Positions 27,340 to 35,483 are shown, numbered from the stretch's first letter. The stretch is DNA of 64,000 nt from Treponema socranskii subsp. paredis ATCC 35535 (GCA_000413015.1 KE332516.1:372001-436000); one strand, 5' to 3'. Notes: a model not told the origin generated them from the letters alone. Translations and numbers: made by a program.

Positions 27340-27819
27340 ATGCAGGAACTTTCACAAAACGAAATAGACGAACGGGTTGCCGTACTCAAACGATTTAAAA
27401 CGCTGCTCGAACGGCAGCGCGACAAATTCCGCGAATATCTTTCAGTGCTCGAAAAACAGCAAACGTCGATTACGGAAGAAAACACCGACGCGCTCATCGC
27501 GCACACGGAGCTCGAACAGCAAGTCGTTTCGAATATCGCCGGCCTGCAAAAAGTGATCGTGCCGATGGCGGAAATGTATTCGTCGATCAGGAGTTCCGCA
27601 CCTGTAAACGAAACCCGTGCGCTCGAATCGATTCAAAAAGACCTCGATCGCTTGCAGTCGCAAGTCCTCGCCCAAAACGAAAAAAACCGCAGCCTGCTCC
27701 GCGTTCACATTGCGGATATTCAAAAGCAAATGGAGCGTATCAAAAATCCCTACCGCGGCAACAGAAGCGTCTATGCGCAAAAGCAAAGCGTCGGAAGCTT
27801 TGTCGAAGTACAGGCATAA
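27340..27819 (+). CDS. FlgN-like flagellar chaperone
   Basis: The product is 159 residues and predicted almost wholly helical/coiled coil (RFKTLLERQRDKFREYLSVL, then SIQKDLDRLQSQVLAQNEKN). It ends in a flexible tail containing NPYRGNRSVYAQ. Size, composition and position directly after fliS fit the FlgN family, export chaperones for hook-filament junction proteins. GAGGTGATC is placed directly before the ATG at 27340, a strong ribosome binding site. Sequence recognition of FlgN is intrinsically weak, so confidence is moderate. Confidence 0.65.
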   Translation: MQELSQNEIDERVAVLKRFKTLLERQRDKFREYLSVLEKQQTSITEENTDALIAHTELEQQVVSNIAGLQKVIVPMAEMYSSIRSSAPVNETRALESIQKDLDRLQSQVLAQNEKNRSLLRVHIADIQKQMERIKNPYRGNRSVYAQKQSVGSFVEVQA

Positions 27820-27825
27820 ACGCGC

Positions 27826-28374
27826 ATGATCGCAATCATCGCGGCGTATGCAAAAAACCGCGCGATAGGAAAAGACGGAAAGCTCCCGTGGAAATTAATA
27901 AACGAACTGCATCATTTCCACGATATAACCGCAGGCAATATCGTAATCATGGGACGAAAGACATTTGAGTCCGTAGGCAAACCGCTTAAAGGCAGAACGA
28001 CGATCGTCCTTTCCAAAAACAAAATATTTTCCGAAAAACGGCAGCCCGAAGCAAAGCTCTACGAAGCGCGAAGCATACCCGAATCTCTTTCGCTTGCAAA
28101 AACGCTTTCGGCAAAAAGCGATCCCCCGGCCGATATTTTTTTTGCGGGAGGCGAAGCGGTTTACGCACAAGCCCTGCCGCTTTGCAGCGCGCTTTATATA
28201 ACGGAAATCGACGCATACGTCGACGGAGACGCTTTTTTTCCCGAGTTCGACGAAACACTTTTCGAAAAAAAAATTATTAAAAAAATGACCGACGACGTTT
28301 TTCCCTGCACATACATCCTGTATACGAAAAAAAAGCGCGATGATTATCCGCACGCCCCTTCCTTTTACACATAG
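27826..28374 (+). CDS. folA: Dihydrofolate reductase
   Basis: This 182-residue enzyme reduces dihydrofolate to tetrahydrofolate with NADPH. MIAIIAAYAKNRAIGKDGKLPWKL at the N-terminus carries the substrate loop, GNIVIMGRKTFESVGKPLKGR the NADPH site, and DIFFAGGEAVYAQAL the GG-E motif; the late YITEIDAYVDGDAFFPEFD matches the family. The active-site acid expected in the middle of helix B is N-E-L-H-H region. It starts six bases after the FlgN-like gene and is probably read with it. Confidence 0.93.
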   Translation: MIAIIAAYAKNRAIGKDGKLPWKLINELHHFHDITAGNIVIMGRKTFESVGKPLKGRTTIVLSKNKIFSEKRQPEAKLYEARSIPESLSLAKTLSAKSDPPADIFFAGGEAVYAQALPLCSALYITEIDAYVDGDAFFPEFDETLFEKKIIKKMTDDVFPCTYILYTKKKRDDYPHAPSFYT

Positions 28375-28449
28375 CGCATATATCGCTTGCAAAAAAACGA
28401 GTTCTGCGGTATCGGCATAACGCTTTCGCCGTGCTTACGGGCGCTTCCG

Positions 28450-29397
28450 TCAGCGGAGTACCGCTTCGGCCAAACGCACGAAAAGCGGAACGGTGAGGAA
28501 GCTCAGCGCGGAGGTAAGCGAAACGACAAGACTCGCATACGACGTATCTTTTTCGAAGACGGCGGCGAACATCGACGTGCTTATACCCGACGGACAGAGG
28601 CTTGCGATATAGAGCACGAATATGATTTTTTTTGCATCGGGAAAAGATGTCAAAAAACGGAGTACGACAAACATAAACGCGAGCATAACGAACGAAGATA
28701 CCGCGAGGCGGAGCAGTACGACTTTTACGGCGTGAACGACGTACAATGCACTTTTCGACGGAACGCGGAAGTCAGCAAACAATATGCCGAGGATCACCAT
28801 CGAAAGGGGGGTATTCATGCTTCCAACGAGCGCTGCAGGATGAGCGATGAATTGCGGCAGTCTGAACGGCAGACAAAAAAGCGTAAAACCCGCAGCGACG
28901 GCGATTATGCTCGGATTGAGCAGTACTTTTTTGAGTTCGATTTTGCCGGCCATTTCGAAGCTTCCGTACGTCCATATCGCAATATTGAATACGGCGATAA
29001 ATCCCGTGAGATAAAAAACACCCTCGTCGCCGAACACTCCGTGCACGAGCGGAATGCCGATATAGCCGCAATTCGTAAACACGACGGCGACGCGGTCGAT
29101 ACCGTCGAGCGCTTTCCCTTCCGCCGTTTTTGATCGGGTAAAAATGCGCGCGACAAAAGCCAAGAGTACGATCATCGCCGCACTCAGGACTGCGATAATG
29201 ATAAACTGCTTTATTTTTTCGCTGTCATAGGGAGCGTCGAGTATGTGCAGCAAAAGGCACGGGGCGACCAGATAGAGGAGAATTTTGCTTAAAAATTGCT
29301 GTTCGGTTTTTCCGGGCCGTATTTTCCGCGCAAAGAAAAACGATACCGAAACGATACACAGCATAATTACGAGCTGTTTCAATACGAGCAGTGCCAT
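28450..29397 (-). CDS. AEC (auxin efflux carrier) family transporter
   Basis: This 315-residue inner-membrane protein has about ten hydrophobic segments. The family pattern is visible as LLYLVAPCLLLHILD near residues 40-54, a central TNCGYIGIPLVHGVFGDEGV (about 112-131) and NTPLSMVILGILFAD. AEC proteins export or import carboxylates such as malate or unknown organic acids by secondary transport; substrate cannot be read. AAGGAATCCT precedes the ATG. It converges with folA. Confidence 0.88.
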   Translation of the reverse strand: MALLVLKQLVIMLCIVSVSFFFARKIRPGKTEQQFLSKILLYLVAPCLLLHILDAPYDSEKIKQFIIIAVLSAAMIVLLAFVARIFTRSKTAEGKALDGIDRVAVVFTNCGYIGIPLVHGVFGDEGVFYLTGFIAVFNIAIWTYGSFEMAGKIELKKVLLNPSIIAVAAGFTLFCLPFRLPQFIAHPAALVGSMNTPLSMVILGILFADFRVPSKSALYVVHAVKVVLLRLAVSSFVMLAFMFVVLRFLTSFPDAKKIIFVLYIASLCPSGISTSMFAAVFEKDTSYASLVVSLTSALSFLTVPLFVRLAEAVLR

Positions 29398-29466
29398 AGG
29401 ATTCCTTACATATTCATCATAACGATGTGATGTCCGCTCGGCAACCGACAGCCGTCCGCGATTTTT

Positions 29467-30570
29467 TTACACTTCAAAACCCGTTTTCCAATGCCACACG
29501 GGTTTTGCGAGCGCGTTTGAAAAGGGCTGCGTACGGTTAAAATCGGGAAGCCAGCTCGTATCGTCGGAAAGTTCCTGATAAAAAAGATATTCGAAATCGT
29601 GAGCGTCGATAAGGTCGCGGAGATCGATATCTTCGGCTTCGCTTACGAGACGGTTTTCGATCGCCGAAAGCGCAGCTCCCCGTTTTACACGCTCACTTTC
29701 TTCAAAGGGTACGGGAGTGTACTGCGACATGAGCGAAACGAGCGCTTTGCCGTCGGCATAACGTTTGAGCCATGCGAGCGTATCGGCCGTTTCGGAAAAG
29801 CGTCCGGGCAAAAAGAGATGACGTACGATGACGCCGCGCTCGATCTTTTCTTTTTCGGTTCCGTCTTTTGTCTTTTGCACGAGAGTAAGCGGAAAACGGT
29901 CGATCATCCATCGGACGGCGAGAGCGGCGGCTTCGGGATAATCTTCCGCACCGAAAAGATGCTTTGCAAGTTCGGGCGAAAGCGTTTTCAAATCGGGCAG
30001 CCATACGGACACGAGGTCTTCGAGCAGTTCGAGCGTTTCGACCGATTCGTATGCCGAAGAATTCCAGCAAAACGGAATCGACACGCCTTCTTCGCGCGCA
30101 CTTTTCAAATACGAAGCGATGAGCGAGATCGCGTGACTTCCGGTGACGAGATTTATGTTTTCAGCGCCCGCATCTTCGAGCGTCCGGCAGATTTTAACAA
30201 ATTCGGTTCTGTCGACGGCGCGTCCCATGCCGTTTTGCGAAATCTGATAATTTTGGCAAAAAGCGCAGCGGAGCGTACAGCCCGTAAAAAAAATCGTACC
30301 GCTTCCGCCGAACACGGTAACAGGCGGCTCTTCGCCGAAGTGCAGACACGCGGACGCGATGCGGAGGGCATCTCCTTCTCCGCACAGTCCCCGCGCGGTT
30401 TTTCTGTCGACGGCGCATTTTCTGGGACACTGTATGCACGGAGCATAAACGCCTACGCCCGATTGTAAGGGCGGCGGAACGCCGTTGCGGAGCGAAGCGG
30501 AGCAATGAAGCGGAGCGGAACCCTGCAAAGCGGGATCTTCGATCCGCTCCGTCCGAAAGGATTGCGGCAT
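29467..30570 (-). CDS. Radical SAM protein, PflA-like
   Basis: This 367-residue protein has an N-terminal cysteine pair region (PCIQCPRKCAVDRKTARGLC, about residues 45-64) and the radical SAM cluster motif CTLRCAFC (C-X3-C-X2-C) around residue 100, followed by NLVTGSHAISLI. It resembles the uncharacterised pyruvate formate-lyase-activating-enzyme-like family found in many anaerobes. Start taken at ATG 30570, four bases after the upstream stop; no clear ribosome binding site. Residues about 12-40 (QGSAPLHCSASLRNGVPPPL) derive from a GC-rich repeat and do not look like family sequence. The partner glycyl-radical enzyme, if any, is not here. Confidence 0.8.
   Translation of the reverse strand: MPQSFRTERIEDPALQGSAPLHCSASLRNGVPPPLQSGVGVYAPCIQCPRKCAVDRKTARGLCGEGDALRIASACLHFGEEPPVTVFGGSGTIFFTGCTLRCAFCQNYQISQNGMGRAVDRTEFVKICRTLEDAGAENINLVTGSHAISLIASYLKSAREEGVSIPFCWNSSAYESVETLELLEDLVSVWLPDLKTLSPELAKHLFGAEDYPEAAALAVRWMIDRFPLTLVQKTKDGTEKEKIERGVIVRHLFLPGRFSETADTLAWLKRYADGKALVSLMSQYTPVPFEESERVKRGAALSAIENRLVSEAEDIDLRDLIDAHDFEYLFYQELSDDTSWLPDFNRTQPFSNALAKPVWHWKTGFEV
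30478..30545 (+). repeat. GC-rich dispersed repeat inside the radical SAM gene start
   Basis: The plus-strand order GGAACGCCG, GGAGCGAAGCGGAGCAATG, AAGCGGAGCGGAACCC resembles 9786-9858. Here it is translated in the antisense direction as the N-terminal extension of the radical SAM protein. Confidence 0.45.
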
Positions 30571-30574
30571 AGGG

Positions 30575-30976
30575 CTACACCGCTTTTTGTTCGACGAGAG
30601 AAGCCATGAGCGACGAAAGCGATTCGATCGGAAGCGTTTCGGCTTCATCCTGCACGAGAGAGGCAAGATTTTTCCAGTCGCCGGGAGAGAGGCTCGACGT
30701 GTCGCCTTCGCCGCGCAAAAACGAAAGCATCGCGGCAAGTTTTTCGGCATGCTCCCTCGTCGGCTCGTTTTCGATATCGGACGACGAATCGATATACTCG
30801 GCCAGCCAATAGTCACCGGCCGTGCGGGGAAGATCGCCGAGACCGCGGATCGCGTTTTCGAGGGAGCGCGCAATTTTTTCGCATGTTTTTTTAGCGTCGT
30901 AACGGCCGGCGTTTTCCGCCCGTTCGCGCTTTGCCGCGCGCATGATATCGCTCAGGAATTTTTCCGTATAGGTCAT
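30575..30976 (-). CDS. Unknown small cytoplasmic protein
   Basis: The product is 133 residues, MTYTEKFLSDIMRAAKRER onwards, mostly helical and charged, without membrane segment or signal. It starts at ATG 30976; TATACC lies eight bases upstream, and no strong ribosome binding site exists, so it may be another short-leader gene. It ends four bases before the radical SAM gene, so the two are probably translated together. I do not recognise a family. The longer frame upstream runs into the intergenic region and is unlikely to be coding. Confidence 0.6.
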   Translation of the reverse strand: MTYTEKFLSDIMRAAKRERAENAGRYDAKKTCEKIARSLENAIRGLGDLPRTAGDYWLAEYIDSSSDIENEPTREHAEKLAAMLSFLRGEGDTSSLSPGDWKNLASLVQDEAETLPIESLSSLMASLVEQKAV

Positions 30977-31193
30977 AGACTCACGGTATACCGCGAATGC
31001 CGATTTTTGTAAATTACCCCTCGGAGGAACGGCGAGTTTTCGGCAAACTCGAAATTGCCCTGACCCGCAGGAGAACGCATGTAAAAAGCGGCAAAATAAT
31101 GTAAAGACGACAATTGTCCGTCCGTTATTAAATCGATAAAATGATAAGAGCGGATGCCCGAAGGGGCACGATCCAAGTGTTCGGAGAAAAGCG

Positions 31194-32129
31194 ATGAATG
31201 TATTTTCAAAAATAACGGCCGCTATTGCCGTTCGGAGCCGCATTGCTTTAGCGGCAGCTGTGTTTGTTTTATGCAGCGGAACTTTCGCCGCGGCGGAGAC
31301 AAACGCGGCGCCCGCTTTTAAAGCCGAAGAACGAAATTTTCAAAGAAAGGGCATGAAAATATCCGGAGAGCTTTTTATACCCGACCGCGCATCTCCCATG
31401 CCGCTGGTCATCCTTTCGCACGGATTCGGCGGAAACCGCGGAGGCGTTAAAGGCTATGCCGAATCTTTTGCGGAACATGGTATTGCCGCATACATCTTCG
31501 AGTTTATCGGCGGCGGCGAGCATATCAAAAGCGACGGAAAAATGACGGAAATGTCGGTGCTTACCGAAGCCGAAGATTTGATTGTCATTGTCGATAACTT
31601 AAAAGCCGACGCGCGTTTTAAGGCGGAGCAAATTTTTTTATTCGGAGAAAGCCAAGGAGGCTTTGTTTCGACCTATGTCGCAGCAAAACGCCCCGCCGAC
31701 GTCGCGGGCTTGGTTTTATTATATCCCGCTTTTGTGATTCATGATTACGTTCGGCGGCGCACACCCGATCCGGAACGAATTCCCGATACAATGAAGCTGC
31801 TCGGAAAAACCGTCGGGCGCATTTATAATAAGGATGCACTCTCCTTTAATATTTATACGTTGATGCCGCAGTATTTCGGAAAAACACTCATCATTCACGG
31901 AAGCGCCGACTCGCTTGTGCCGCTGTCGTATTCGGAACGGGCGGTCAAAACCTTTCCCGATGCGAAGCTCATAACGCTTGACGATGAAAAGCACGTCTTT
32001 TACGGAAACGCAATGCGGAAAGCTGCGGAAGATGCGGTACAATTTGTGCAAAGCATAATCGGCGAAATCGCTGCTGCGCAAACGGGCACGCCGATAGCCT
32101 TTAAGGTGAAAGAATTAGGGACAAGATGA
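31194..32129 (+). CDS. Secreted alpha/beta hydrolase
   Basis: This 311-residue protein has an N-terminal signal-like segment (AVRSRIALAAAVFVLCSGTFAAAE, about residues 11-34). Then comes an alpha/beta hydrolase fold: VILSHGFGGNRGG (oxyanion loop), FGESQGGF with nucleophile serine, IIHGSADSLVPLSYSERA with the acid aspartate, and DEKHVFYG with the histidine. Such proteins act as esterases or peptidases in the periplasm or envelope. GGAG lies seven bases before the ATG at 31194. It diverges from the 133-residue unknown protein. Confidence 0.85.
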   Translation: MNVFSKITAAIAVRSRIALAAAVFVLCSGTFAAAETNAAPAFKAEERNFQRKGMKISGELFIPDRASPMPLVILSHGFGGNRGGVKGYAESFAEHGIAAYIFEFIGGGEHIKSDGKMTEMSVLTEAEDLIVIVDNLKADARFKAEQIFLFGESQGGFVSTYVAAKRPADVAGLVLLYPAFVIHDYVRRRTPDPERIPDTMKLLGKTVGRIYNKDALSFNIYTLMPQYFGKTLIIHGSADSLVPLSYSERAVKTFPDAKLITLDDEKHVFYGNAMRKAAEDAVQFVQSIIGEIAAAQTGTPIAFKVKELGTR

Positions 32130-32152
32130 CCATTGTCCGACGATGACATATA

Positions 32153-32473
32153 TTATTCATCCTTTAATAAGCCGCTCTTAATATATTTTTTCATCAATTC
32201 ATAAATATCGTTTTTTCGGTCTCCGCCGCGTCTTATTCCGACGGCAACAACAATGACTTCTATTTCCGTCTCTCGCACTCGATAAATAATTCTATACCGC
32301 TGTCCGACCGAACGGATTGAACGATATCCTTGTAAATTACCTTTCAGAGGTTTTCCGACTTTTAGCGGTTCGGATTTTAAAATTTCAATTTTTTCCAAAA
32401 TGAGCGCTTGTGATTTTTGATCCAATGACGCAATATAATCGGCTGCAATCTGCGTCAGTTTTATCGAGTACAT
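32153..32473 (-). CDS. RelE/ParE family toxin
   Basis: This 106-residue protein has the RelE/ParE superfamily pattern: MYSIKLTQIAADYIASLDQ, KIEILKSEPLKVGKPLKGNL, then the core YRSIRSVGQRYRIIYRVRE and a basic C-terminus. RelE-type toxins cleave ribosome-bound mRNA, while ParE-type poison gyrase; which applies cannot be decided. Its start overlaps the end of the antitoxin gene by 13 bases, so the pair is translationally coupled. Confidence 0.85.
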   Translation of the reverse strand: MYSIKLTQIAADYIASLDQKSQALILEKIEILKSEPLKVGKPLKGNLQGYRSIRSVGQRYRIIYRVRETEIEVIVVAVGIRRGGDRKNDIYELMKKYIKSGLLKDE

Positions 32474-32733
32474 AAAAGCTTTTGTTTAAATGAATCGAAA
32501 TCGACTAATTTATTTTGATTGATTTGCCGAATACCGACAGCAAGCTGTTCGGAAAGCTCTTCGTCGGATAAAATTTCGAGCGTTTCGCGAATACTTTCAT
32601 AGGTATCCCATTTTATTAAAGCAAACACTTCTCTACCATGATTGGTAATGGAAATTGTATCGTCATAATCCATAGTATGTTCAAGGGAAGTGATTTTTTT
32701 TCTGGCTTCCGTAATTGTCATCGGCGTAATCAT
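32461..32733 (-). CDS. Phd/YefM-type antitoxin
   Basis: This 90-residue protein has the Phd/YefM N-terminal DNA-binding part (MTITEARKKITSLEHTMDY, ISITNHGREVFALIKWDTYE) and an acidic C-terminal toxin-wrapping tail (EILSDEELSEQLAVGIRQI). It would neutralise the RelE-like toxin and repress the operon. Start at 32733 has GGAGG eight bases upstream; an internal ATG 12 bases later lacks a site. A 31-bp imperfect palindrome lies 21 bases upstream. Confidence 0.85.
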   Translation of the reverse strand: MITPMTITEARKKITSLEHTMDYDDTISITNHGREVFALIKWDTYESIRETLEILSDEELSEQLAVGIRQINQNKLVDFDSFKQKLLCTR

Positions 32734-32754
32734 TATCGATTCCTCCGCAGATAG

Positions 32755-32785
32755 TGTACATATTTTTGCACAAAATACAAGTACA
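32755..32785 (-). promoter_or_regulatory. Candidate operator of the toxin-antitoxin operon
   Basis: TGTAC and GTACA at the ends, with inner TATTTT and AAAATA, form a 31-bp imperfect palindrome just upstream of the antitoxin ribosome binding site, where Phd-type repressors bind. Confidence 0.4.
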
Positions 32786-32832
32786 AACAGCCGGTAATAA
32801 TGCGGCTGCCGCGGCAAATTCATTCTTCCCTC

Positions 32833-32934
32833 TTGACTCAAACCGAGCCTTAACTTGTATACTATTTTACGGAGGAAACCTATGAATGAATTTAACGGCG
32901 TAGCCGATACCATGCTTATTCCTATGGCGGCGCG
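32833..32934 (+). repeat. Direct repeat A: promoter and 5' end of methyltransferase gene
   Basis: These 102 bases are identical to 35484-35585 except for one base. It contains TTGACT (32833-32838), TATACT (32858-32863), GGAGG and the first 17-18 codons of the methyltransferase gene. Confidence 0.95.
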
Positions 32935-32968
32935 AAATACGGAATACGGACTGGTCTTTACCGTATAA
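32882..32968 (+). pseudogene. Truncated methyltransferase 5' end, 28-codon frame
   Basis: The frame starts like the gene at 35533 (MNEFNGVADTMLIPMAAR) and then turns into unrelated NTEYGLVFTV before a stop. Its promoter and ribosome binding site are intact, so a short peptide may be made, and the transcript would run on into the gene at 32987. Confidence 0.8.
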
Positions 32969-32986
32969 ATGTGATAATACATATCC

Positions 32987-34447
32987 ATGCGCTGTATAAA
33001 AAAAACTGCCGTCATTATCGCGTTCCTTGTATATTCGACGGGCTTTCTTTATGCGCAGGAGTCCGAATGCGATCTTGAAAATGAAAGCAGATACCAAATA
33101 ACAACCGAATTACGGCAAACCACCGGAGAGTTGCATCTCCGGATTAATGAAACGGATGCCGCCCTGTATTTAGACGGTATCAAACAGGGAAATCTTTTCG
33201 TCTGTTTTTCCTTGGGAACAGCGGCTAAAAAAAACTACGACGGTTCATACACGTACTTTGAACAAAACGGCATACGCGGCTGCGAATGGATACTGAAGGT
33301 TCCCGAAGGGGAACACATAATCGAAGTAAAAAAATTCGGCAAAAAGACGGCCCTAACAAAGGTATACGTATTCGGAAAAACACAGGTTGAACTTGATGTA
33401 AGCTTACAAGACGCGGATTTTGAATTGATTTCTTTTTCCGCCGAAAAAAAGCGTTTTAATCCGTATAATCCGGGTACATTGGGAATGTGCCGTTTCAACT
33501 TTTCCGTTACCGCTCCCGGAGAGGGTATGCTGGAAATATACGGCGCGGACTCCCGGCTTGTATATCGGAGAGGTTTAAAACCGTTCGCCGCCGAAAACGC
33601 ACACAGCACGTGGGACGGTCGAGACGAGAACGGAGCAATCGTTAAAAAAGGTATCTATACGGCTTATCTTCAAGTACGGGGAGCAGCCGGTACCGAGTTT
33701 ATACAATCCGAACCGCTTTCCGTCGCAGTAGATACGGCTCCATCCGTTCCTCTCAGCCTCTTTTCGACAAGCGGATTGTCGGCAGGTCTTGTTCCTGCAG
33801 CGCACCTTATGCCCAAAGGAAGCCTGTACGGCGCAGGTACGTGCGGCACCGATTTTTCCCTGAGCAAAGGTTTTAAAACCGCTCCGCTCTTCTTAGGCTT
33901 TGCCTACGCACCCTTGGAATTTTTGGAACTTTCATGTACGACGGGAACCGAAATAAAACTCTCACGAGCAAATCCCCTTATCATACAAGGCTGCTTAAAA
34001 GCCGTCTGCAAAAGCGGTATGTTCCGATACGGGGCACTTCTAGGAGGCGCGTATTCGTCCGGCAAAGCCGCAAGCGTTTTTAATGAAGGAATTTTACATA
34101 CGGGAAGCCTTTTTGCGATCGATCACGGTCCGCTGTGCATCGGAGTGTCGGAACAGGTATTTTTCGGTATCACAGGAGGAGAGCTGTACCCGCTTAACGG
34201 AAATTTAAAAACGGGAGTATCGGGCAGTTTTCAAAAAGGATTTTATGCGGTACATCTGTCTGCGGTTTTATATTCGCCTTTTTCATCAAGCGGCATGCAG
34301 GGTTTCGGCCGTATACAGGCAGGAAGCGATGTGTGTGTATTGATACCGAAAACCCTGTGTATGCCCGGCGCGGGAATATATTATACGCGGGATAAAAACG
34401 GTGAAAACGGCTTTACCTTCCGCATCGGAGCTGCCATATATCATTAA
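32987..34447 (+). CDS. Secreted envelope protein with PEGA-like and FlgD/Ig-like parts
   Basis: This 486-residue protein has a signal peptide (TAVIIAFLVYSTGFLYAQ). Residues about 45-135 resemble a PEGA-type repeat (LRINETDAALYLDGIKQGNL, VPEGEHIIEVKKFGKK). Residues about 175-250 carry a FlgD Ig-like motif (STWDGRDENGAIVKKGIYTA). The C-terminal half is glycine-rich alternating strands that may be a beta-barrel. Spirochaetes have many proteins built like this, with envelope location. It starts eight bases after an extended -10 box (TGTGATAAT, 32970-32978), lacks a Shine-Dalgarno and sits behind promoter copy A. GC is lower than in the neighbours. Confidence 0.7.
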   Translation: MRCIKKTAVIIAFLVYSTGFLYAQESECDLENESRYQITTELRQTTGELHLRINETDAALYLDGIKQGNLFVCFSLGTAAKKNYDGSYTYFEQNGIRGCEWILKVPEGEHIIEVKKFGKKTALTKVYVFGKTQVELDVSLQDADFELISFSAEKKRFNPYNPGTLGMCRFNFSVTAPGEGMLEIYGADSRLVYRRGLKPFAAENAHSTWDGRDENGAIVKKGIYTAYLQVRGAAGTEFIQSEPLSVAVDTAPSVPLSLFSTSGLSAGLVPAAHLMPKGSLYGAGTCGTDFSLSKGFKTAPLFLGFAYAPLEFLELSCTTGTEIKLSRANPLIIQGCLKAVCKSGMFRYGALLGGAYSSGKAASVFNEGILHTGSLFAIDHGPLCIGVSEQVFFGITGGELYPLNGNLKTGVSGSFQKGFYAVHLSAVLYSPFSSSGMQGFGRIQAGSDVCVLIPKTLCMPGAGIYYTRDKNGENGFTFRIGAAIYH

Positions 34448-34469
34448 ATCGTGCGTTTATAAAACTTAA

Positions 34470-34523
34470 TCAACAACCCCGACGCAGAGCACAGGAATAT
34501 TAAACCCTCCACACGAATAAAAA
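34470..34523 (-). repeat. Dispersed repeat FYSCGGFN family, degraded copy 2
   Basis: It keeps both ends of the repeat (AACCCCGACGCAG and TATTAAACCCTCCACACGAATAAA on the plus strand) but lacks the centre. With copy 3 at 35390 it flanks the BrnT/BrnA genes in direct orientation. Confidence 0.7.
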
Positions 34524-34624
34524 ATACCGGTATTTTGGAAACTATATGAACTATGGCATTTTGAAAGGATTGATAAGAATACATAAAAGAAATACAATTT
34601 AGATATACAAAAGAGGTGTTTTTA

Positions 34625-34897
34625 ATGACAGTCGTTCAAGGGCGTTTTGAATGGGATAGCGAAAAGAATGAAATAAACATTAAAAAGCACGGATTCTCTT
34701 TTGAAGAAATTCTTAGCGTGTTCGATGATCCTCATTTTATCGAAAGAGCGGATTTAGAGCATTCAACTATCGAAGAAGAAAGATTTATTGGATTCGGCAG
34801 TATAAACGGATTAGTAATCGTTGCAACAATTTTCATAGAGCGGGATCGAATAAGAATTATCTCTTCACGTCTTGCAACAAAAAAAGAGGAGGCTTAA
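34625..34897 (+). CDS. brnT: BrnT-family toxin, C-terminus cut by insertion
   Basis: This 90-residue RNase toxin has the BrnT pattern FEWDSEKNEINIKKHGFSFEE, then VFDDPHFIE and a late RIRIISSRLATKKEEA. BrnT is a RelE-fold ribonuclease inhibiting translation. AGAGG lies eight bases before the ATG at 34625. The usual family end (KKERR-YYE-like) is missing: the stop codon is created at the left edge of a 135-bp insert. Joining the sequence across the insert would extend the protein by about 11 residues beginning FYYEQQ and overlap the antitoxin start. Confidence 0.85.
   Translation: MTVVQGRFEWDSEKNEINIKKHGFSFEEILSVFDDPHFIERADLEHSTIEEERFIGFGSINGLVIVATIFIERDRIRIISSRLATKKEEA
34884..34895 (+). repeat. 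12-bp direct repeat, left copy
   Basis: AAGAGGAGGCTT here and at 35031-35042 flank the hairpin element and look like a target site duplication. Confidence 0.8.
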
Positions 34898-35030
34898 ATT
34901 GAACGTCTGAATAGCGTCGTTCAATTTAACTTCGAGTTTTCTTTCAGAAAACTCGTTCATCGAACTGTGCGCAAGATGCGCACGAATTGCACAGCTCCTA
35001 AATCTGAAGATTTACTCGCTGTGCAATTTT
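34896..35030. mobile_element. MITE-like 135-bp element inserted between brnT and brnA
   Basis: It is bounded by 12-bp direct repeats and has imperfect terminal inverted repeats (AAATTGAAC at the left; AAAATTGCAC on the opposite strand at the right). Inside are strong hairpins: CGAGTTTTCT/AGAAAACTCG, GTGCGC/GCGCAC, and AATTGCACAGC/GCTGTGCAATT enclosing AAATC/GATTT. It encodes nothing. No transposase of a matching family is in the window. Confidence 0.75.
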
Positions 35031-35048
35031 AAGAGGAGGCTTTTTATT

Positions 35049-35306
35049 ATGAACAACAAAAAAACTTTGACAGCTGAAAGAGTTGCAGAAATCAGAGCAA
35101 AGGGAATTGATTTTTCAGATATTCCCGAAATTACGGATTTTACCGGCTTTCAACCCAGATACCCGCAATATTTTAAACCTAAAAGAGAGCAAGTTTCAAT
35201 TAGATTAAGTAAATATCTCGTTGATCACTTCAAGGCAATGGGTAAGGGGTGGCAGACAAAAGTAAATGATTTTCTAATGGAAGCGGTAAATAAAGGTCAA
35301 ATATGA
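35049..35306 (+). CDS. brnA: BrnA-family antitoxin
   Basis: This 85-residue protein has the BrnA pattern: LTAERVAEIRAKGIDFSDIPE, then FKPKREQVSIRLSKYLVDHF (ribbon-helix-helix) and GWQTKVNDFLMEAV. BrnA binds BrnT and autoregulates the operon. AGAGGAGG lies nine to ten bases upstream of ATG 35049 and is the right-hand copy of the direct repeat, so insertion of the hairpin element preserved this ribosome binding site. It is now separated from brnT by 151 bases instead of overlapping. Confidence 0.85.
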   Translation: MNNKKTLTAERVAEIRAKGIDFSDIPEITDFTGFQPRYPQYFKPKREQVSIRLSKYLVDHFKAMGKGWQTKVNDFLMEAVNKGQI

Positions 35307-35389
35307 AAACTTACTTAAAGTGTATGTTTTTGTATATTTTCACTTTATCTTTTTTTCCTTTTTGATTTGTTACCGGTTTTTAAAGTTTA

Positions 35390-35460
35390 ACAACCTCGAC
35401 GCAGCCTCGCAGCGAAGCTTCAAGCGGCGTCGGGGTATTAAACCCTCCGCACGAATAAAT
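35390..35460 (-). repeat. Dispersed repeat FYSCGGFN family, copy 3
   Basis: This full-length copy contains GACGCAGCCTCGCAGCGAAG followed by CTTCAAGCGGCGTC on the plus strand. It lies between brnA and direct repeat B; no gene is seen in the 226-base gap. Confidence 0.85.
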
Positions 35461-35483
35461 TTCCCCTGTCAACAAATTCCCCC

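Noticed and set aside
30571-30873. 100-residue upstream extension of the radical SAM protein
   Set aside because: It overlaps the 133-residue gene in another frame and reads as arginine/serine-rich shadow sequence.
30979-31243. Longer N-terminus for the 133-residue protein
   Set aside because: It would run through the divergent promoter region of the hydrolase gene, and its translation is not protein-like.
32833-32934. Target site duplication of an insertion sequence
   Set aside because: At 102 bp it is far too long for a transposon target duplication, and no transposase is between the copies.
34896-35030. Type III toxin-antitoxin RNA or terminator between brnT and brnA
   Set aside because: The precise 12-bp flanking repeats and the restored brnTA overlap on removal fit an insertion better than a native regulatory RNA.
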